Positions 52,698 to 62,521 are shown, counted from the stretch's first letter. The stretch is 64,000 bases of DNA from Paenibacillus sp. NAIST15-1 (GCF_001894745.1 NZ_BBYF01000014.1:1-64000); one strand, 5' to 3'. Program-made: numbers and translations. Notes: generated from the letters alone by a model not told the origin.

Positions 52698-54224
52698 TTA
52701 TTGTGCTTTTACAAATTCAGCAGATTTAATACCTGCTTGACGACCGAAGATAATGATATCTGCAACGGAGTTCCCGCCGATACGGTTCTCGCCGTGCAGG
52801 CCGCCGATGACTTCACCTGCTGCGTAGAGACCTGTTATAGCCTTGCCATCCTTGGTTACAACTTCGGTGTTTGTGTTGACTTTTACGCCGCCCATTGTGT
52901 AGTGGATACCAGGAGCAATTTTGATTGCATAGAATGGTCCAGCGGACAATTCGTTGTCCATGCCTGTTGTTCTGCCGAATTCAGCATCTTTTTTGTCTTT
53001 CACCGCGCCGTTCCATGTATCAAGTGTAGCTTTGAGCTGGTCGCCCGGAACGCCCATTACTTTGGCCAAATCTTCAACCGTTTCGCCTTGGATGACAAAT
53101 CCCATTTTGTCGTATTGTTGAATAGCTTTTGCACGGGATTTCACGCCAGAATCAAATACAAGGTAAGCTGCTTTGTCAGACAGTTTATTAATTGCTGCCG
53201 TTACGTTATCGCGAGTATCCAGCTCGTTCGTGAATCGTTTGCCGTCTTTATCAACCAAGATTGCACCTTCACCGCGAACTGCTTCCCCGATAAGATAGGA
53301 CTTCTCTTGCTGTACAGTAGGGTGAACCTGAATTTGATCCATATCTACAGTTACGCCGCCGAGCTTCTCAATCATCGTAATGCCGTCACCAGTGCTGCCG
53401 ATTTGGTTCGTTGTTACGAGACCTTTCAAATCAGGGCGAACAGAGGAGATCATGTCCATGTTAGCACCATAACCGCCTGTTGTGACAACAACTGCGTTTG
53501 CGGCAATGTTCTTCTCATCCTTCTCTTCGAAGAGGACTTTAACGCCGTTCACTTTTCCGTCTTTTTCTGTAATATCAGTAACTTTCGCATTTACGAAAAC
53601 CGGAATTCCTTTGGACTGTACATTCTTGACCAAGCCGCTGACGAGATATTGTCCAACAGCAGATCCGTCTTCAGGACGGTGTGTACGTTTTTCCTTCATA
53701 CCGCCAGTAATCGTAAGGTTGTTCAAGCGAATGCCAATGGAATCCAACCAGTCGATTGCGCTTGCGGAATTGTCTACGAAGTAACGAAGCATTTCTTTGT
53801 CGTTCGTACCGTGACCGCCTTTTAATGTTTGTTCGAAGAAGAGGTCGTTATTGTCTTCAATGCCTTGCTCTTTTTGGAACTTGGTCTGAGATGCATTCAT
53901 ACCCGAAGAGGATTTCATCGTATTTCCGCCAGCTGCCGGCATTTTTTCGAAAATAACCGGATTCATGCCTTTGGCTTTGGCCTCAAGAGCAGCCGTCATT
54001 CCCGCTCCGCCAGCACCGATGATGATGATGTCATATTTGTCTTTCAATTGATCGATAGGGGTATAGCTCGCTTTAGAAGCGCCGGACACAGCTTCTGTTT
54101 CTGGTTTCTCCGTTTTTGCTGCATTGTCTTGACCCTGCGTTTGGTTCCCGTTACTGCCGCATCCTGCGATGATAAGCATGAGCGACAGAAGGAGAATCAT
54201 GGTTGCTGTTGCTTTCTTTCTCAT
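52698..54224 (-). CDS. Lipoprotein FAD-dependent reductase (fumarate/urocanate reductase family)
   Basis: 508 aa from ATG 54224, after GGAGG. Lipobox IAGC (Cys22), linker, then the FAD_binding_2 flavoprotein domain: dinucleotide fold DIIIIGAGGAGM (about 65-76), GGNTMKSSSGMNAS, HPTVQ, EAVRGEGAILVD, and IHYTMGGVKVN with the substrate His; ends GGLHGENRIGGNSVADII. Relatives reduce fumarate, urocanate or methacrylate outside the membrane. The usual FMN-binding or haem domain that feeds electrons is missing, so a separate donor is needed. Monocistronic. Confidence 0.92.
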   Translation of the reverse strand: MRKKATATMILLLSLMLIIAGCGSNGNQTQGQDNAAKTEKPETEAVSGASKASYTPIDQLKDKYDIIIIGAGGAGMTAALEAKAKGMNPVIFEKMPAAGGNTMKSSSGMNASQTKFQKEQGIEDNNDLFFEQTLKGGHGTNDKEMLRYFVDNSASAIDWLDSIGIRLNNLTITGGMKEKRTHRPEDGSAVGQYLVSGLVKNVQSKGIPVFVNAKVTDITEKDGKVNGVKVLFEEKDEKNIAANAVVVTTGGYGANMDMISSVRPDLKGLVTTNQIGSTGDGITMIEKLGGVTVDMDQIQVHPTVQQEKSYLIGEAVRGEGAILVDKDGKRFTNELDTRDNVTAAINKLSDKAAYLVFDSGVKSRAKAIQQYDKMGFVIQGETVEDLAKVMGVPGDQLKATLDTWNGAVKDKKDAEFGRTTGMDNELSAGPFYAIKIAPGIHYTMGGVKVNTNTEVVTKDGKAITGLYAAGEVIGGLHGENRIGGNSVADIIIFGRQAGIKSAEFVKAQ

Positions 54225-54727
54225 GTGAAAACCTCCACTTTCTATCTCTTTATAAATGAACATAATTTCAATACCCCCGAATGAAATCAGACGAAGCAAA
54301 CCAGATGTTGGGTGAGCTATGTACTCAATATCTCCGTTGTTTTACGGTTATCTCTGGTGTTGTTCCGTACTGACAGGGTATGTGTTTGATGCTCATTTCA
54401 ATTTTAATCAATTATTAATACAATGATTGTGACATATTTCACATTATAGAGTGATTTTTATCATATTTGTCCTGTGTAAATATTGGTAAATCGAAACGTA
54501 GTTAAATGGTGCCTAGCATATTGGAGTTAGAACGGGTAGATATAGGTGGTTCTTGCTAAGAAGTTTTGCTATAATGGGGGTTATATTATGAATTCCCCCC
54601 TATAACATTGTAAGGTGATCACTTATTATGGCACTCTCATTTGCAAGATTAATCAAATGCAAACCCCCGATACCCTGACATTTCGATGATGTAATTGAGA
54701 TTTCCGAAATTATAGGGGGAATGCAAC
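54225..54727. other. Divergent intergenic region with repeated TTATAGGGGG boxes
   Basis: Boxes: GAATTCCCCCCTATAA (54591-54606, inverted) and TTATAGGGGGAAT (54711-54723) form an inverted pair about 105 bp apart; TATAATGGGGGTTAT lies near 54571. A related CCCCCGAATG motif is at 54274. The last box abuts the MFS start and supplies its ribosome site. Probably regulator-binding sites for MFS expression. No ORF is seen. Confidence 0.45.
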
Positions 54728-55909
54728 TTGGCACAAAAAATCTCAACTCCATCATTGCTTTTGTTTATTATTCTTGTGGGATTTCCACAAATCAGTGAAA
54801 CGATATACACGCCTTCCTTGCCGGACATTGCTAGTCAATTGCAGGCAAGCAACAACATGATCCAGCTTACGCTCAGCATTTATTTTCTTGGTTTTGCATT
54901 TGGCGTGTTGTGCTGGGGAAGGTTATCGGATGCAATTGGCAGACGTCCTGCTATGCTGTGGGGCATTTTCGTATATGGAATCGGTAGCCTAGGCTGTTAC
55001 CTGTCAGGTTCCGTGGAATGGCTATTGGTAAGTCGGTTCATTCAGGCATTCGGTGCAAGTACAGGGTCGGTTGTGACGCAAACGATATTGCGAGAAAGCA
55101 TCGACGGTTCGAAGCGTCATGCTGTATTTGCTCAAATCTCAGCAGCTCTTGCCTTTACACCGGCTCTTGGGCCTCTGATTGGGGGCTGGGTTGACCAGTC
55201 GCTAGGCTTTAGGGCTGTATTTCTAACCCTTATCGTGATGAGTGTGGCAATATTCGCGTACACGTTCGCTTCTTTAGCTGAGACGAGAGTTGCCACGACG
55301 ACCTCGAATGTGAGTACAATAGCTGTCGCCAAGCGCCTCATTGCAGACGGCAGAGTATGGGCATTTGGCTTTCTAATCGGCGCAACGAATGGCATTCTGT
55401 TCAGTTACTATGCAGAAGCGCCTTTCGTTTTTATTGAATACTTTGAGATGACGCCTGGCATCTATGGCTTCTTTGGTATTTTTGTAGCGTTGTCTTCAAT
55501 AATAGGAGCCATGCTGTCGAAAAGACTATTGTCCACTTACAAGCCAGAGCAGATCATTCTGATCGGTTGCCTCGTAACTGCACTCGGTGCTGGAGCGTTG
55601 GTCGGCTTTACGCTTAGTGGATTAAGCTCGTCGCTGTTGTGCATGGGTGTATTTGTCGCCTGCGTCTTCATCCTTCTGCTTGGGATTGGTATGGCCATTC
55701 CGAACTGCCTAAGCTTAGCGCTAGTGCGCTACAGCGATGTATTGGGGACAGCAGGAGCTATTTTTGGATTAGGGTATTATCTCATCGTGAGTCTGATTAC
55801 GAGCGGAATGAGCTATTTGCATAATGACTCATTAGTGACGATGCCTATGTACTTCTTCGTGCTGGCAGCTATTATGGTTATCGTGAGCAGACGAATTTCG
55901 AGTGAGTAA
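54728..55909 (+). CDS. Bcr/CflA-type MFS drug exporter
   Basis: 393 aa, 12 predicted TM helices. Motif A GRLSDAIGRRPAML (about 63-76) and antiporter motif C ALAFTPALGPLIGGW (about 139-153) identify a proton-driven 12-TMS DHA1 exporter of the Bcr/CflA group (bicyclomycin, chloramphenicol, sulphonamide relatives). TTG start at 54728, downstream of AGGGGGA. Own terminator follows. The real substrate is unknown. Confidence 0.92.
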   Translation: MAQKISTPSLLLFIILVGFPQISETIYTPSLPDIASQLQASNNMIQLTLSIYFLGFAFGVLCWGRLSDAIGRRPAMLWGIFVYGIGSLGCYLSGSVEWLLVSRFIQAFGASTGSVVTQTILRESIDGSKRHAVFAQISAALAFTPALGPLIGGWVDQSLGFRAVFLTLIVMSVAIFAYTFASLAETRVATTTSNVSTIAVAKRLIADGRVWAFGFLIGATNGILFSYYAEAPFVFIEYFEMTPGIYGFFGIFVALSSIIGAMLSKRLLSTYKPEQIILIGCLVTALGAGALVGFTLSGLSSSLLCMGVFVACVFILLLGIGMAIPNCLSLALVRYSDVLGTAGAIFGLGYYLIVSLITSGMSYLHNDSLVTMPMYFFVLAAIMVIVSRRISSE

Positions 55910-55954
55910 GCAATGTAAACGCATAGCAACTAGAAGTGCTACTGCATAGAGACA

Positions 55955-56000
55955 GAAGCCGATTTTCTGAAATAGAAAATCGGCTTCTTTTGCTTTTTTT
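55955..56000 (+). terminator. Terminator of the MFS gene
   Basis: Perfect 14-bp stem GAAGCCGATTTTCT/AGAAAATCGGCTTC, 5-nt loop, then TTTTGCTTTTTTT. Confidence 0.95.
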
Positions 56001-56040
56001 CATATGACCAAATGATTAGCATATAGATCTTAATCAAACA

Positions 56041-56676
56041 GTGAGGTTGAAGGGATTCCGATTTCTGAGCGGAATAGTTAAATATGTATTTATTTCATCT
56101 ATATTACTTCATATAGGAGTTGAACCACATTTGAATGATACATTCAAAACTACCTTAATCATCTTGTTATCAGTGCTAATTGTATTTGGAATCCCAACGT
56201 TCATATTCTTAGAAGTCTACCAATTTCCTAAGAAGATCGATGTGGTTCGATCTGCTATAACTTATAATGAGAAAGACCCTTCATCTTTTAAGAAAACCTC
56301 GATTTACATATCCGGGACATTCGTTCGGCCTTTTCTACGACAACATAAATTCGTAGGTTCCATTCGAATTGACGGCATCGATATTTCGAACAAGTATATA
56401 TCATTAGATACGTATATATTTGAAAAAATAAAAGGGATTAATTCAGGAAGTTTGCTTTATCATAGCCCAGACCTAAAAAAGTATAAAGCGGAAGGAGCTA
56501 TCTGGGCAGGCATGATTTGGTTTGATGATGATTTTCAGGATATAAACATAGAGTGTTTCAAAGAGATGAAGGAGAATGTGGACTTTATTGTCACGGCTGA
56601 TTCTTATGAAGATGCGCTTCTTGTTCAACAGAAGATGAGGAAAGCTTTTGGATCTGGCTTTATGCCGAGTGAATAG
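56041..56676 (+). CDS. Hypothetical membrane protein
   Basis: 211 aa with two N-terminal TM segments (about 10-27 and 36-58) and a cytoplasmic or external domain of about 150 aa containing IDGIDISNKYISLDTYIFEK (in part). Start GTG 56041 has no evident ribosome site, so the true start is uncertain. AT-richer than the region to its left, as are the genes of the following module, hinting at separate origin. Not recognised. Confidence 0.6.
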   Translation: MRLKGFRFLSGIVKYVFISSILLHIGVEPHLNDTFKTTLIILLSVLIVFGIPTFIFLEVYQFPKKIDVVRSAITYNEKDPSSFKKTSIYISGTFVRPFLRQHKFVGSIRIDGIDISNKYISLDTYIFEKIKGINSGSLLYHSPDLKKYKAEGAIWAGMIWFDDDFQDINIECFKEMKENVDFIVTADSYEDALLVQQKMRKAFGSGFMPSE

Positions 56677-56726
56677 TTCGATTTGATGTGCGTGGTATTC
56701 AATAGAGAAGTCCGTAAACACATAAA

Positions 56727-56773
56727 ACAGCGGCAGTCTGGCGATTTTGGTCCATGACTGTCGCTATTTTTAT
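56727..56773 (+). terminator. Hairpin terminator, left copy of a repeated pair
   Basis: AGCGGCAGT/ACTGTCGCT stem followed by ATTTTTAT. The sequence is related to the hairpin at 62409-62455, at the other end of the ABC/two-component module. Confidence 0.75.
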
Positions 56774-56912
56774 CTGGAAAAGTCACGTGTTCATTTCGAT
56801 TCTTACTAAAAAGTAAGGAAGATGATGAAAATGGTTAGACAAGAGTCATTAACTTGAGAAGCAAAGTCATCTATAATCCAGACATCAGATGAATTTGATA
56901 AAAGGAGCAGAC

Positions 56913-57632
56913 ATGATGAAAAAAATAATTGGTTTCGTGTTGGTTATCGCTATTTTTGCAGGAATAGGATTTGGGGTAAAACGATATATAGAAGGACCAT
57001 CGCAACCGGCCGATGGAATTGTAGTGATTGGAACGAATCAAGATGTGAGCAAAGTCAAAGAGAAGTACAAAGATATAAGCAAAGAAATGATCGATTACAA
57101 ACTGAAGCTGGTAACAACAACAATATCCAAGAAATTGTCAGAGGAGGATCAGAAGGAATTGGGTATGGAATTTGATACTCGAGTTGAGAAGTATTCGGTT
57201 ATTACTCGTTCTACAGCTGAGCAATTCATGAAGAAGGGGATTATTAGAGCCAGAAAAGAACCTGACAGTGTGTCTATTCTTTCAGATCCAGTTACCTCCA
57301 TCAAAGAATTATCGGATGGTCAAAATCTGTTATTCTCTTTATTTGACGAAACGAAGAATGGTCAAATTGATTTGAATGGTCAGATGGTGCCCGTACAGTA
57401 TGTGAAACATCAGGCGTGGATCGGGTATATGCCAACTATGGATCTTGTTATTGTTGACGACCAAACTTACAACAAATTAAAGGAAGCAGAGTCAACGCTC
57501 TCATTAATTCATTTCCAAAGATACAGCTACGATTATAAAAATAAAGAGAAGGTGAACAAGATTTTGGATGAAGTCAGAAGTGTGTATCCTGATAGCGAAG
57601 ACAAAGTAAACTTTGTAGATGTTCAAAATTAA
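56913..57632 (+). CDS. Membrane-anchored protein of an ABC/two-component module
   Basis: 239 aa from ATG 56913, after AAAGGAGC; an in-frame ATG at 56889 lacks a ribosome site. One N-terminal TM (about 4-22), then an extracytoplasmic charged domain of about 210 aa with no recognised motif. It sits 40 bp ahead of the ABC ATPase gene and is likely a partner or substrate-binding accessory of that transporter. Confidence 0.7.
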   Translation: MMKKIIGFVLVIAIFAGIGFGVKRYIEGPSQPADGIVVIGTNQDVSKVKEKYKDISKEMIDYKLKLVTTTISKKLSEEDQKELGMEFDTRVEKYSVITRSTAEQFMKKGIIRARKEPDSVSILSDPVTSIKELSDGQNLLFSLFDETKNGQIDLNGQMVPVQYVKHQAWIGYMPTMDLVIVDDQTYNKLKEAESTLSLIHFQRYSYDYKNKEKVNKILDEVRSVYPDSEDKVNFVDVQN

Positions 57633-57672
57633 GTGTAAGAGTTTGAACTTTACATGATAAGTGGGTGACAGT

Positions 57673-58365
57673 ATGGAAGTTGTACGCATGGAAAATGTAG
57701 TGAAGAGCTATGGCGAAGGCAATAGCAGGGTAGACGCGTTAAAAGGGATTAACCTTTCGATTCAGCAAGGAGAATTTGTCTCCATCGTAGGTGTGTCCGG
57801 CTCGGGGAAAAGCACACTGCTGCATATATTAGGAGGATTGGATCGGCCGACCTCAGGACAAGTATTCATCGGGGAAAATAGTATTTACGGTTATTCGGAC
57901 GATGAGCTTTCGATATTCAGAAGAAGGAAGGTCGGGTTTATTTTTCAATTCTTTAACTTGATTCCGGTATTGAATGTCCAGGAAAATATCGCGTTGCCTA
58001 TGATATTAGATAATGAACAGGTAGATACGACGTATCTCGATGAAATTATTGAAACCTTAGGGCTTCAGGAACGGAAGACTCATCTGCCATCCGAACTATC
58101 TGGCGGCCAGCAGCAACGGGTCTCCATCGGCAGGGCGCTTATCAATCGTCCACATTTGATTCTGGCCGATGAGCCCACAGGCAACCTAGATACGAAAAAT
58201 ACAAAGGAAGTCATGGATTTATTACGTTTGACAGCGAAGAAATACAATCAAACCATTGTGTTGATTACGCATGATTTATCGATTGCTTCGGCTTCCGACC
58301 GGGTCATTACGATCGAAGACGGCAGTATTATTTCAGATCAACAGCTAGCTGCGAATAAGGCATAG
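57673..58365 (+). CDS. MacB/LolD-type ABC transporter ATPase
   Basis: 230 aa from ATG 57673. Walker [10 protein letters not shown] (about 39-47), signature [15 protein letters not shown], Walker [15 protein letters not shown]-loop ITHD. The LDT after ADEPTGN places it in the LolD/MacB/BceA group that pairs with FtsX-type permeases. These act as mechanotransmitting pumps, often for antimicrobial peptides or lipoproteins. Eighteen bases upstream of the permease start. Confidence 0.95.
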   Translation: MEVVRMENVVKSYGEGNSRVDALKGINLSIQQGEFVSIVGVSGSGKSTLLHILGGLDRPTSGQVFIGENSIYGYSDDELSIFRRRKVGFIFQFFNLIPVLNVQENIALPMILDNEQVDTTYLDEIIETLGLQERKTHLPSELSGGQQQRVSIGRALINRPHLILADEPTGNLDTKNTKEVMDLLRLTAKKYNQTIVLITHDLSIASASDRVITIEDGSIISDQQLAANKA

Positions 58366-58382
58366 ACTGGGGGAGGATGAAG

Positions 58383-60365
58383 TTGATCAGCAGTTACAAA
58401 CAACTTAGCAGCCGGTATTTAAAAGGGAATATCAAGCGAACCATCTTGACCTTGGTCGGAATCGTACTCTCAGTAGCGTTAATTTCCACGATCGGTCTGT
58501 TTATGAAGGGATCACAGCTCTCCCAAATTGAAAACATCAAAAAGCTAAATGGGTTTTCGTTTCATGTCGGCATATCCAATTACGATGAAGCGATACTGAA
58601 TAAGATCAGATATAATCCCCAAATCGAATCGTATGGATTGATGTCTCAGGGCAAAACCATCCCAGTTGGAGACGTTTCGGTACAAATGAATTTCGCCGAT
58701 CAACGTGCAATGGAGTTTTTACCCTATAGCCTTCTGGATGGCCAATTACCTGCAAATGAGCATGAGGCGGCTGTAGATTCATGGACGCTTCCTTATATTA
58801 ATAAAAATCTTAAGCTCGGTGATTCATTTCAATTGGATGGAGAAACCTATAAACTTGTTGGGTTGCTCGACAATCGCGAGTTTACACAGAAAAGTAAAGT
58901 TGGCCGCTTATTAACCTATAAGCATGATTTTGCCATCGGAGAAGGCCAAATATTAATCACAATCAACCATAACGCGAACTTTAATGAAGTTTTGGACGAG
59001 ATCAAATCATTCACTGACAATGAGTATGTGGTTATCAATGAAGAATTGATCAGAGTGTTGAAGCCACAGTCGGATCGCTCAATTTTGGCTGTGCTCGTCA
59101 TCGTCATCAGTATCGTTGTGGTCGCGACAGCTGTCGTCATCTATAACGCTTTTCAAATTAGTGTCGTTGAGCGGATGAAACAGTTCGGATTGCTCCGAAG
59201 CATCGGCGCGACGCGCAAGCAGATTCGACACATCGTCATGAGGGAAGCAGCTGTGCTGGCTGTTATCGCCATTCCGATTGGGATTGTATGCAGCATCCTG
59301 GCACTTGCAGCTCTACAGTTCATTTTCTACCTGTTATTAGAAACGGGTGCAAGCGTCTCGTTCTTTCATATCGATTGGTCGATCATATTGATCAGTTCGC
59401 TCATTCCCCTGACAGCGGTGCTGGCGTCCAGCTATTATCCTGCTTTTTTTGCAGGCAGAATATCTCCCTTGCTGGCAATCAGCAGCAGGTTATCCATAAG
59501 GAAAGAATCGATCAAGAAACAAAAAAATACGGTGCTGAAAAAGCCAGTGTCTTTTCCATTGAGCCTGGCCCTAAAAAATGTGAAGAGAAATAAAAATCGA
59601 TATACCATTACCATCTTATCCATCATTATTAGCAGTGTATTGTTTATTACGTTTTCGTCGATTATGGATATTGCATTTGCAACCAAATACGTGAACAATG
59701 AGTCCACGAAATCGGATCTAACCATCTATCTGCAAGATGATATACATGGTAAGACATCAGCAAGACAACAAGTTATGGAGCAGTTGAAGTTGCTTAGTAA
59801 TGTATCTGAAGTTAGCCAACAGGACGCTAGTTTTCGAATCAACTTGAAGGATGTGGATCAATCTAGCGCGACTGTTGCGGACATCCAGCAGAGCGTTGGA
59901 ACCAATCACTCGATTACAATCGTTAATCAGCTGGACGAGAATAAAACAAGGAAAGAATCAGAGCTTGTGATTAAAGTGCTCGTATATGGTTTTATTGCGG
60001 TTATTTCTCTGATCGGCAGTGTGAATATCATCAATACGATTACAATCAGCATTATCATCAGGCGCAAAGAACTGGCTGCATTAAAATCCATAGGCATGTC
60101 GCAAAAAGATCTGAAAAAAATGATTATCTATGAAGCGCTCATATATGGCGTGTCCGGAAGTTTACAAGGGATCTTCTTCGGTTGTATACTTTCTTATATA
60201 TTATATGTGGCTGTCTCCGGTATCAAGAAGCTTGAATGGACGATCCCTTATGCGGCTTGTCTCCTTACATTTGCTGCCGCTTTGTTCATCAGTTATGTAT
60301 CGGTTCTGATTCCGCTGCGAAAAATCCAAAAGGATAATATTATTGATGTGATCAGGGAAGAATAA
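58383..60365 (+). CDS. FtsX-family ABC transporter permease with two extracytoplasmic loops
   Basis: 660 aa. TTG 58383 is preferred, six bases after GGGGGAGG; ATG 58377 directly abuts that site. TM1 (about 18-38), a first extracellular domain (to about 240), FtsX domain with three TMs (about 245-370), TM near 410-430, a second smaller extracellular domain (to about 530), and a final FtsX block (about 540-650). The internal duplication matches COG0577 peptide-type exporters rather than BceB, which has one large loop. Confidence 0.92.
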   Translation: MISSYKQLSSRYLKGNIKRTILTLVGIVLSVALISTIGLFMKGSQLSQIENIKKLNGFSFHVGISNYDEAILNKIRYNPQIESYGLMSQGKTIPVGDVSVQMNFADQRAMEFLPYSLLDGQLPANEHEAAVDSWTLPYINKNLKLGDSFQLDGETYKLVGLLDNREFTQKSKVGRLLTYKHDFAIGEGQILITINHNANFNEVLDEIKSFTDNEYVVINEELIRVLKPQSDRSILAVLVIVISIVVVATAVVIYNAFQISVVERMKQFGLLRSIGATRKQIRHIVMREAAVLAVIAIPIGIVCSILALAALQFIFYLLLETGASVSFFHIDWSIILISSLIPLTAVLASSYYPAFFAGRISPLLAISSRLSIRKESIKKQKNTVLKKPVSFPLSLALKNVKRNKNRYTITILSIIISSVLFITFSSIMDIAFATKYVNNESTKSDLTIYLQDDIHGKTSARQQVMEQLKLLSNVSEVSQQDASFRINLKDVDQSSATVADIQQSVGTNHSITIVNQLDENKTRKESELVIKVLVYGFIAVISLIGSVNIINTITISIIIRRKELAALKSIGMSQKDLKKMIIYEALIYGVSGSLQGIFFGCILSYILYVAVSGIKKLEWTIPYAACLLTFAAALFISYVSVLIPLRKIQKDNIIDVIREE

Positions 60366-60371
60366 TACGAA

Positions 60372-60397
60372 GGGCCTGGCTATGTGTATAGTCAGGC
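60372..60397 (+). promoter_or_regulatory. Hairpin between permease and response-regulator genes
   Basis: GCCTGGCTAT/ATAGTCAGGC stem, 3-4 nt loop, without a T tract. Possibly a processing or attenuation site that sets the ratio of transporter to regulator. Confidence 0.4.
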
Positions 60398-60453
60398 TAT
60401 TCTGATTTGTTGGCCTATGGCAGAAATAGAAAGAGGAGAAGGAGGGCCATACG

Positions 60454-61149
60454 TTGAGTACAATACTGCTTGTTGAAGATGACGAAGCTCTTGGACTAGC
60501 CATCGAATTTTCATTAAAAAATGAGGGGTATGAGGTAGTCAAAGCCTCTAGTGTCAAAGAAGCGAAGCAAGAGTTTGATCGTCAACCTTTTGATTTAATT
60601 ATTCTAGATATCGGCCTACCAGATGGAAATGGATATGATTTATGTATGCATTTCAAAAAACACAGTGATACATCGGTAATTTTCTTAACCGCCCTTGATG
60701 AAGAAGCGAATGTGGTCATGGGACTGGATATTGGAGGGGATGATTACATTACGAAGCCCTTTCGCGTGAAGGAACTGATGTCCAGAGTGAAAGTGCAATT
60801 GCGCAAGCAAGCGCGTCTTGGGGCTTCTTCAACGATCTTAACGTCAGAAAATATCAAAATCGATATGAACCTCGTCAAGGTGTACAAAAATCATGACAGC
60901 CTACCAGTAACGAATTTAGAATATAAGCTCCTGCTAACGTTCATGATGAACGCGCACAAAGCATTGAAGAGAGATGAACTCCTGTCAAACATAACAGAAG
61001 GAGATGAGGTTTTCTTTGATGAAAATACGCTATCCGTATACATTCGACGTTTACGAGACAAAGTTGAGGGTGATCCCAAAAATCCGCAGTTCATTGTGAC
61101 GCAAAGAGGATTGGGCTATCGTTGGAGCAAGGATGTGAATAGAGAGTAA
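60454..61149 (+). CDS. OmpR-family response regulator
   Basis: 231 aa. Receiver with acidic pair (Glu8/Asp9/Asp10 region VEDDE), phospho-acceptor Asp52 (IILDIGLPDG), Thr near 79 and Lys near 102 (YITKPF); C-terminal winged helix (about 130-228; IRRLRDKVEG as recognition helix). TTG start after GGAGGG. The kinase gene begins 1 bp after its stop. Probably controls the adjacent ABC genes. Confidence 0.96.
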   Translation: MSTILLVEDDEALGLAIEFSLKNEGYEVVKASSVKEAKQEFDRQPFDLIILDIGLPDGNGYDLCMHFKKHSDTSVIFLTALDEEANVVMGLDIGGDDYITKPFRVKELMSRVKVQLRKQARLGASSTILTSENIKIDMNLVKVYKNHDSLPVTNLEYKLLLTFMMNAHKALKRDELLSNITEGDEVFFDENTLSVYIRRLRDKVEGDPKNPQFIVTQRGLGYRWSKDVNRE

Positions 61150-61150
61150 G

Positions 61151-62389
61151 ATGATGAAAATTACCGAGTTGAAACGCTACATAGTGATACTAGCCGTTCT
61201 GTTCATGCTATTTACAGGTTATCAAGTGATTGCACAACAATTGTTCTACAATCAAATGAAAAGCGATTCAGTGGCATCTTGGGGGGGAATAACTGCAAGA
61301 TTGATTGAGCAAAACCCTGAAAATGAAGCAGTAATTATGAAGGTCTTAACGGGCCATTCGACTGATTCCATTCCTTATCAGGAAAAAGGAAGAGAGATCT
61401 TAAGGCAGTATGGATTATATGAGGGTCTGGAATCGCAGCTTTTTCCGCTGCTAAATAACCATATTGATCGCCATAATCAATTTATGTATTGGGGATTGGT
61501 GTGTTTCGGTTGTATGCTCCTTCTGGCAAGCTACATGCAGCACAAGATGATCTTCCATAAAATTAGACAGCTTACCTCGGCAGCCAAAAAAATCATCGAG
61601 GGGGATTACTCGGTTGTCATCAATGAAAACAAAGAAGGGGATCTCGCCAAACTGGCAGTTTCCTTTCGTTCGATGAAAGATATTATTCGCAAAAGCATGC
61701 AGGATTTACGTGAAGAGAGAGCATTTCTAGTACAAATGCTGCAGGATATATCTCATCAATTAAAAACGCCGCTTTCCACCATATCCATCTACAACGAGAT
61801 GATGATGAATGAAGGCTTGCCGCGCCAGCAGCAAGTTCAACTGTTGGGAAATAATGATGTGCAAATCTCAAGAATGAATGTCTTGATTCACAATTTGTTG
61901 AAGGTAGCAAAAATCGATGCAAGAGCTATTTCATTTGAGAAAGAACCGGCCAATTTAGTAGAGACCATTGAGGATGCTCTAGATCGCTTACAGAGCATGA
62001 TTATCAATCAGCATATATCGATTGATTGGCATACCCCGGAGGAAGTAGTCGTTGTTCACGATAAAGTATGGATGCAGGAAGCATTATTGAATCTGCTGAA
62101 GAATGCGATAGAACACTCCGAACCGGGTGAGAAGATTAAGATTGCAATTGAAGATACACCGATTTATACAGAGCTCGTGATTCAAGACTTCGGAGAAGGG
62201 ATTGCTGCTGAGGAATTGCCGCATATTTTTGAACGATTCTACAAAGCTAAAGGCTCCAAAAAGCATGATTCGGTAGGGATTGGCTTGGCCTTAGCCAAAT
62301 CTATTATCGAAGCGCATCAAGCCTTGATTAAGGTGGAAAGTGTGAGATACGAGTATACGAAATTTATGGTTACGTTCATGAAATACTAA
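61151..62389 (+). CDS. Sensor histidine kinase
   Basis: 412 aa. TM1 (about 9-29), extracytoplasmic sensor of about 80 aa, TM2 (about 111-130), HAMP-like linker, HisKA with His202 (DISHQLKTPLSTI), HATPase with N box (NLLKNAIEHS), G1 (DFGEGI) and G2 (GIGLALAKSII). The external loop is longer than in BceS-type intramembrane kinases, so it may sense a ligand itself. Begins immediately after the response regulator. Confidence 0.95.
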   Translation: MMKITELKRYIVILAVLFMLFTGYQVIAQQLFYNQMKSDSVASWGGITARLIEQNPENEAVIMKVLTGHSTDSIPYQEKGREILRQYGLYEGLESQLFPLLNNHIDRHNQFMYWGLVCFGCMLLLASYMQHKMIFHKIRQLTSAAKKIIEGDYSVVINENKEGDLAKLAVSFRSMKDIIRKSMQDLREERAFLVQMLQDISHQLKTPLSTISIYNEMMMNEGLPRQQQVQLLGNNDVQISRMNVLIHNLLKVAKIDARAISFEKEPANLVETIEDALDRLQSMIINQHISIDWHTPEEVVVVHDKVWMQEALLNLLKNAIEHSEPGEKIKIAIEDTPIYTELVIQDFGEGIAAEELPHIFERFYKAKGSKKHDSVGIGLALAKSIIEAHQALIKVESVRYEYTKFMVTFMKY

Positions 62390-62408
62390 TGTTCACTTCT
62401 TAACCACA

Positions 62409-62455
62409 AAAACAGCGACAGCCGTGGACTAATTATGTCCATAACTGCCGCTGTC
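62409..62455. terminator. Hairpin terminator, right copy of a repeated pair
   Basis: ACAGCG...CGCTGT stem with inner CAG/CTG and TGGAC/GTCCA pairs, followed by CTTCATTTCT. It lies between convergent genes and is related to the hairpin at 56727. Confidence 0.7.
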
Positions 62456-62521
62456 TTCATTTCTAGCAGATCCATTTCTTGTTTTTGCAAGAAATGTGGT
62501 CGGTATTATATCAACCTAAGG

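Noticed and set aside
52617..53825. 402-codon plus-strand open frame
   Set aside because: It is antisense to the flavoprotein reductase, is Cys/Phe/Val-rich without domains, and owes its length to codon bias of the real gene.
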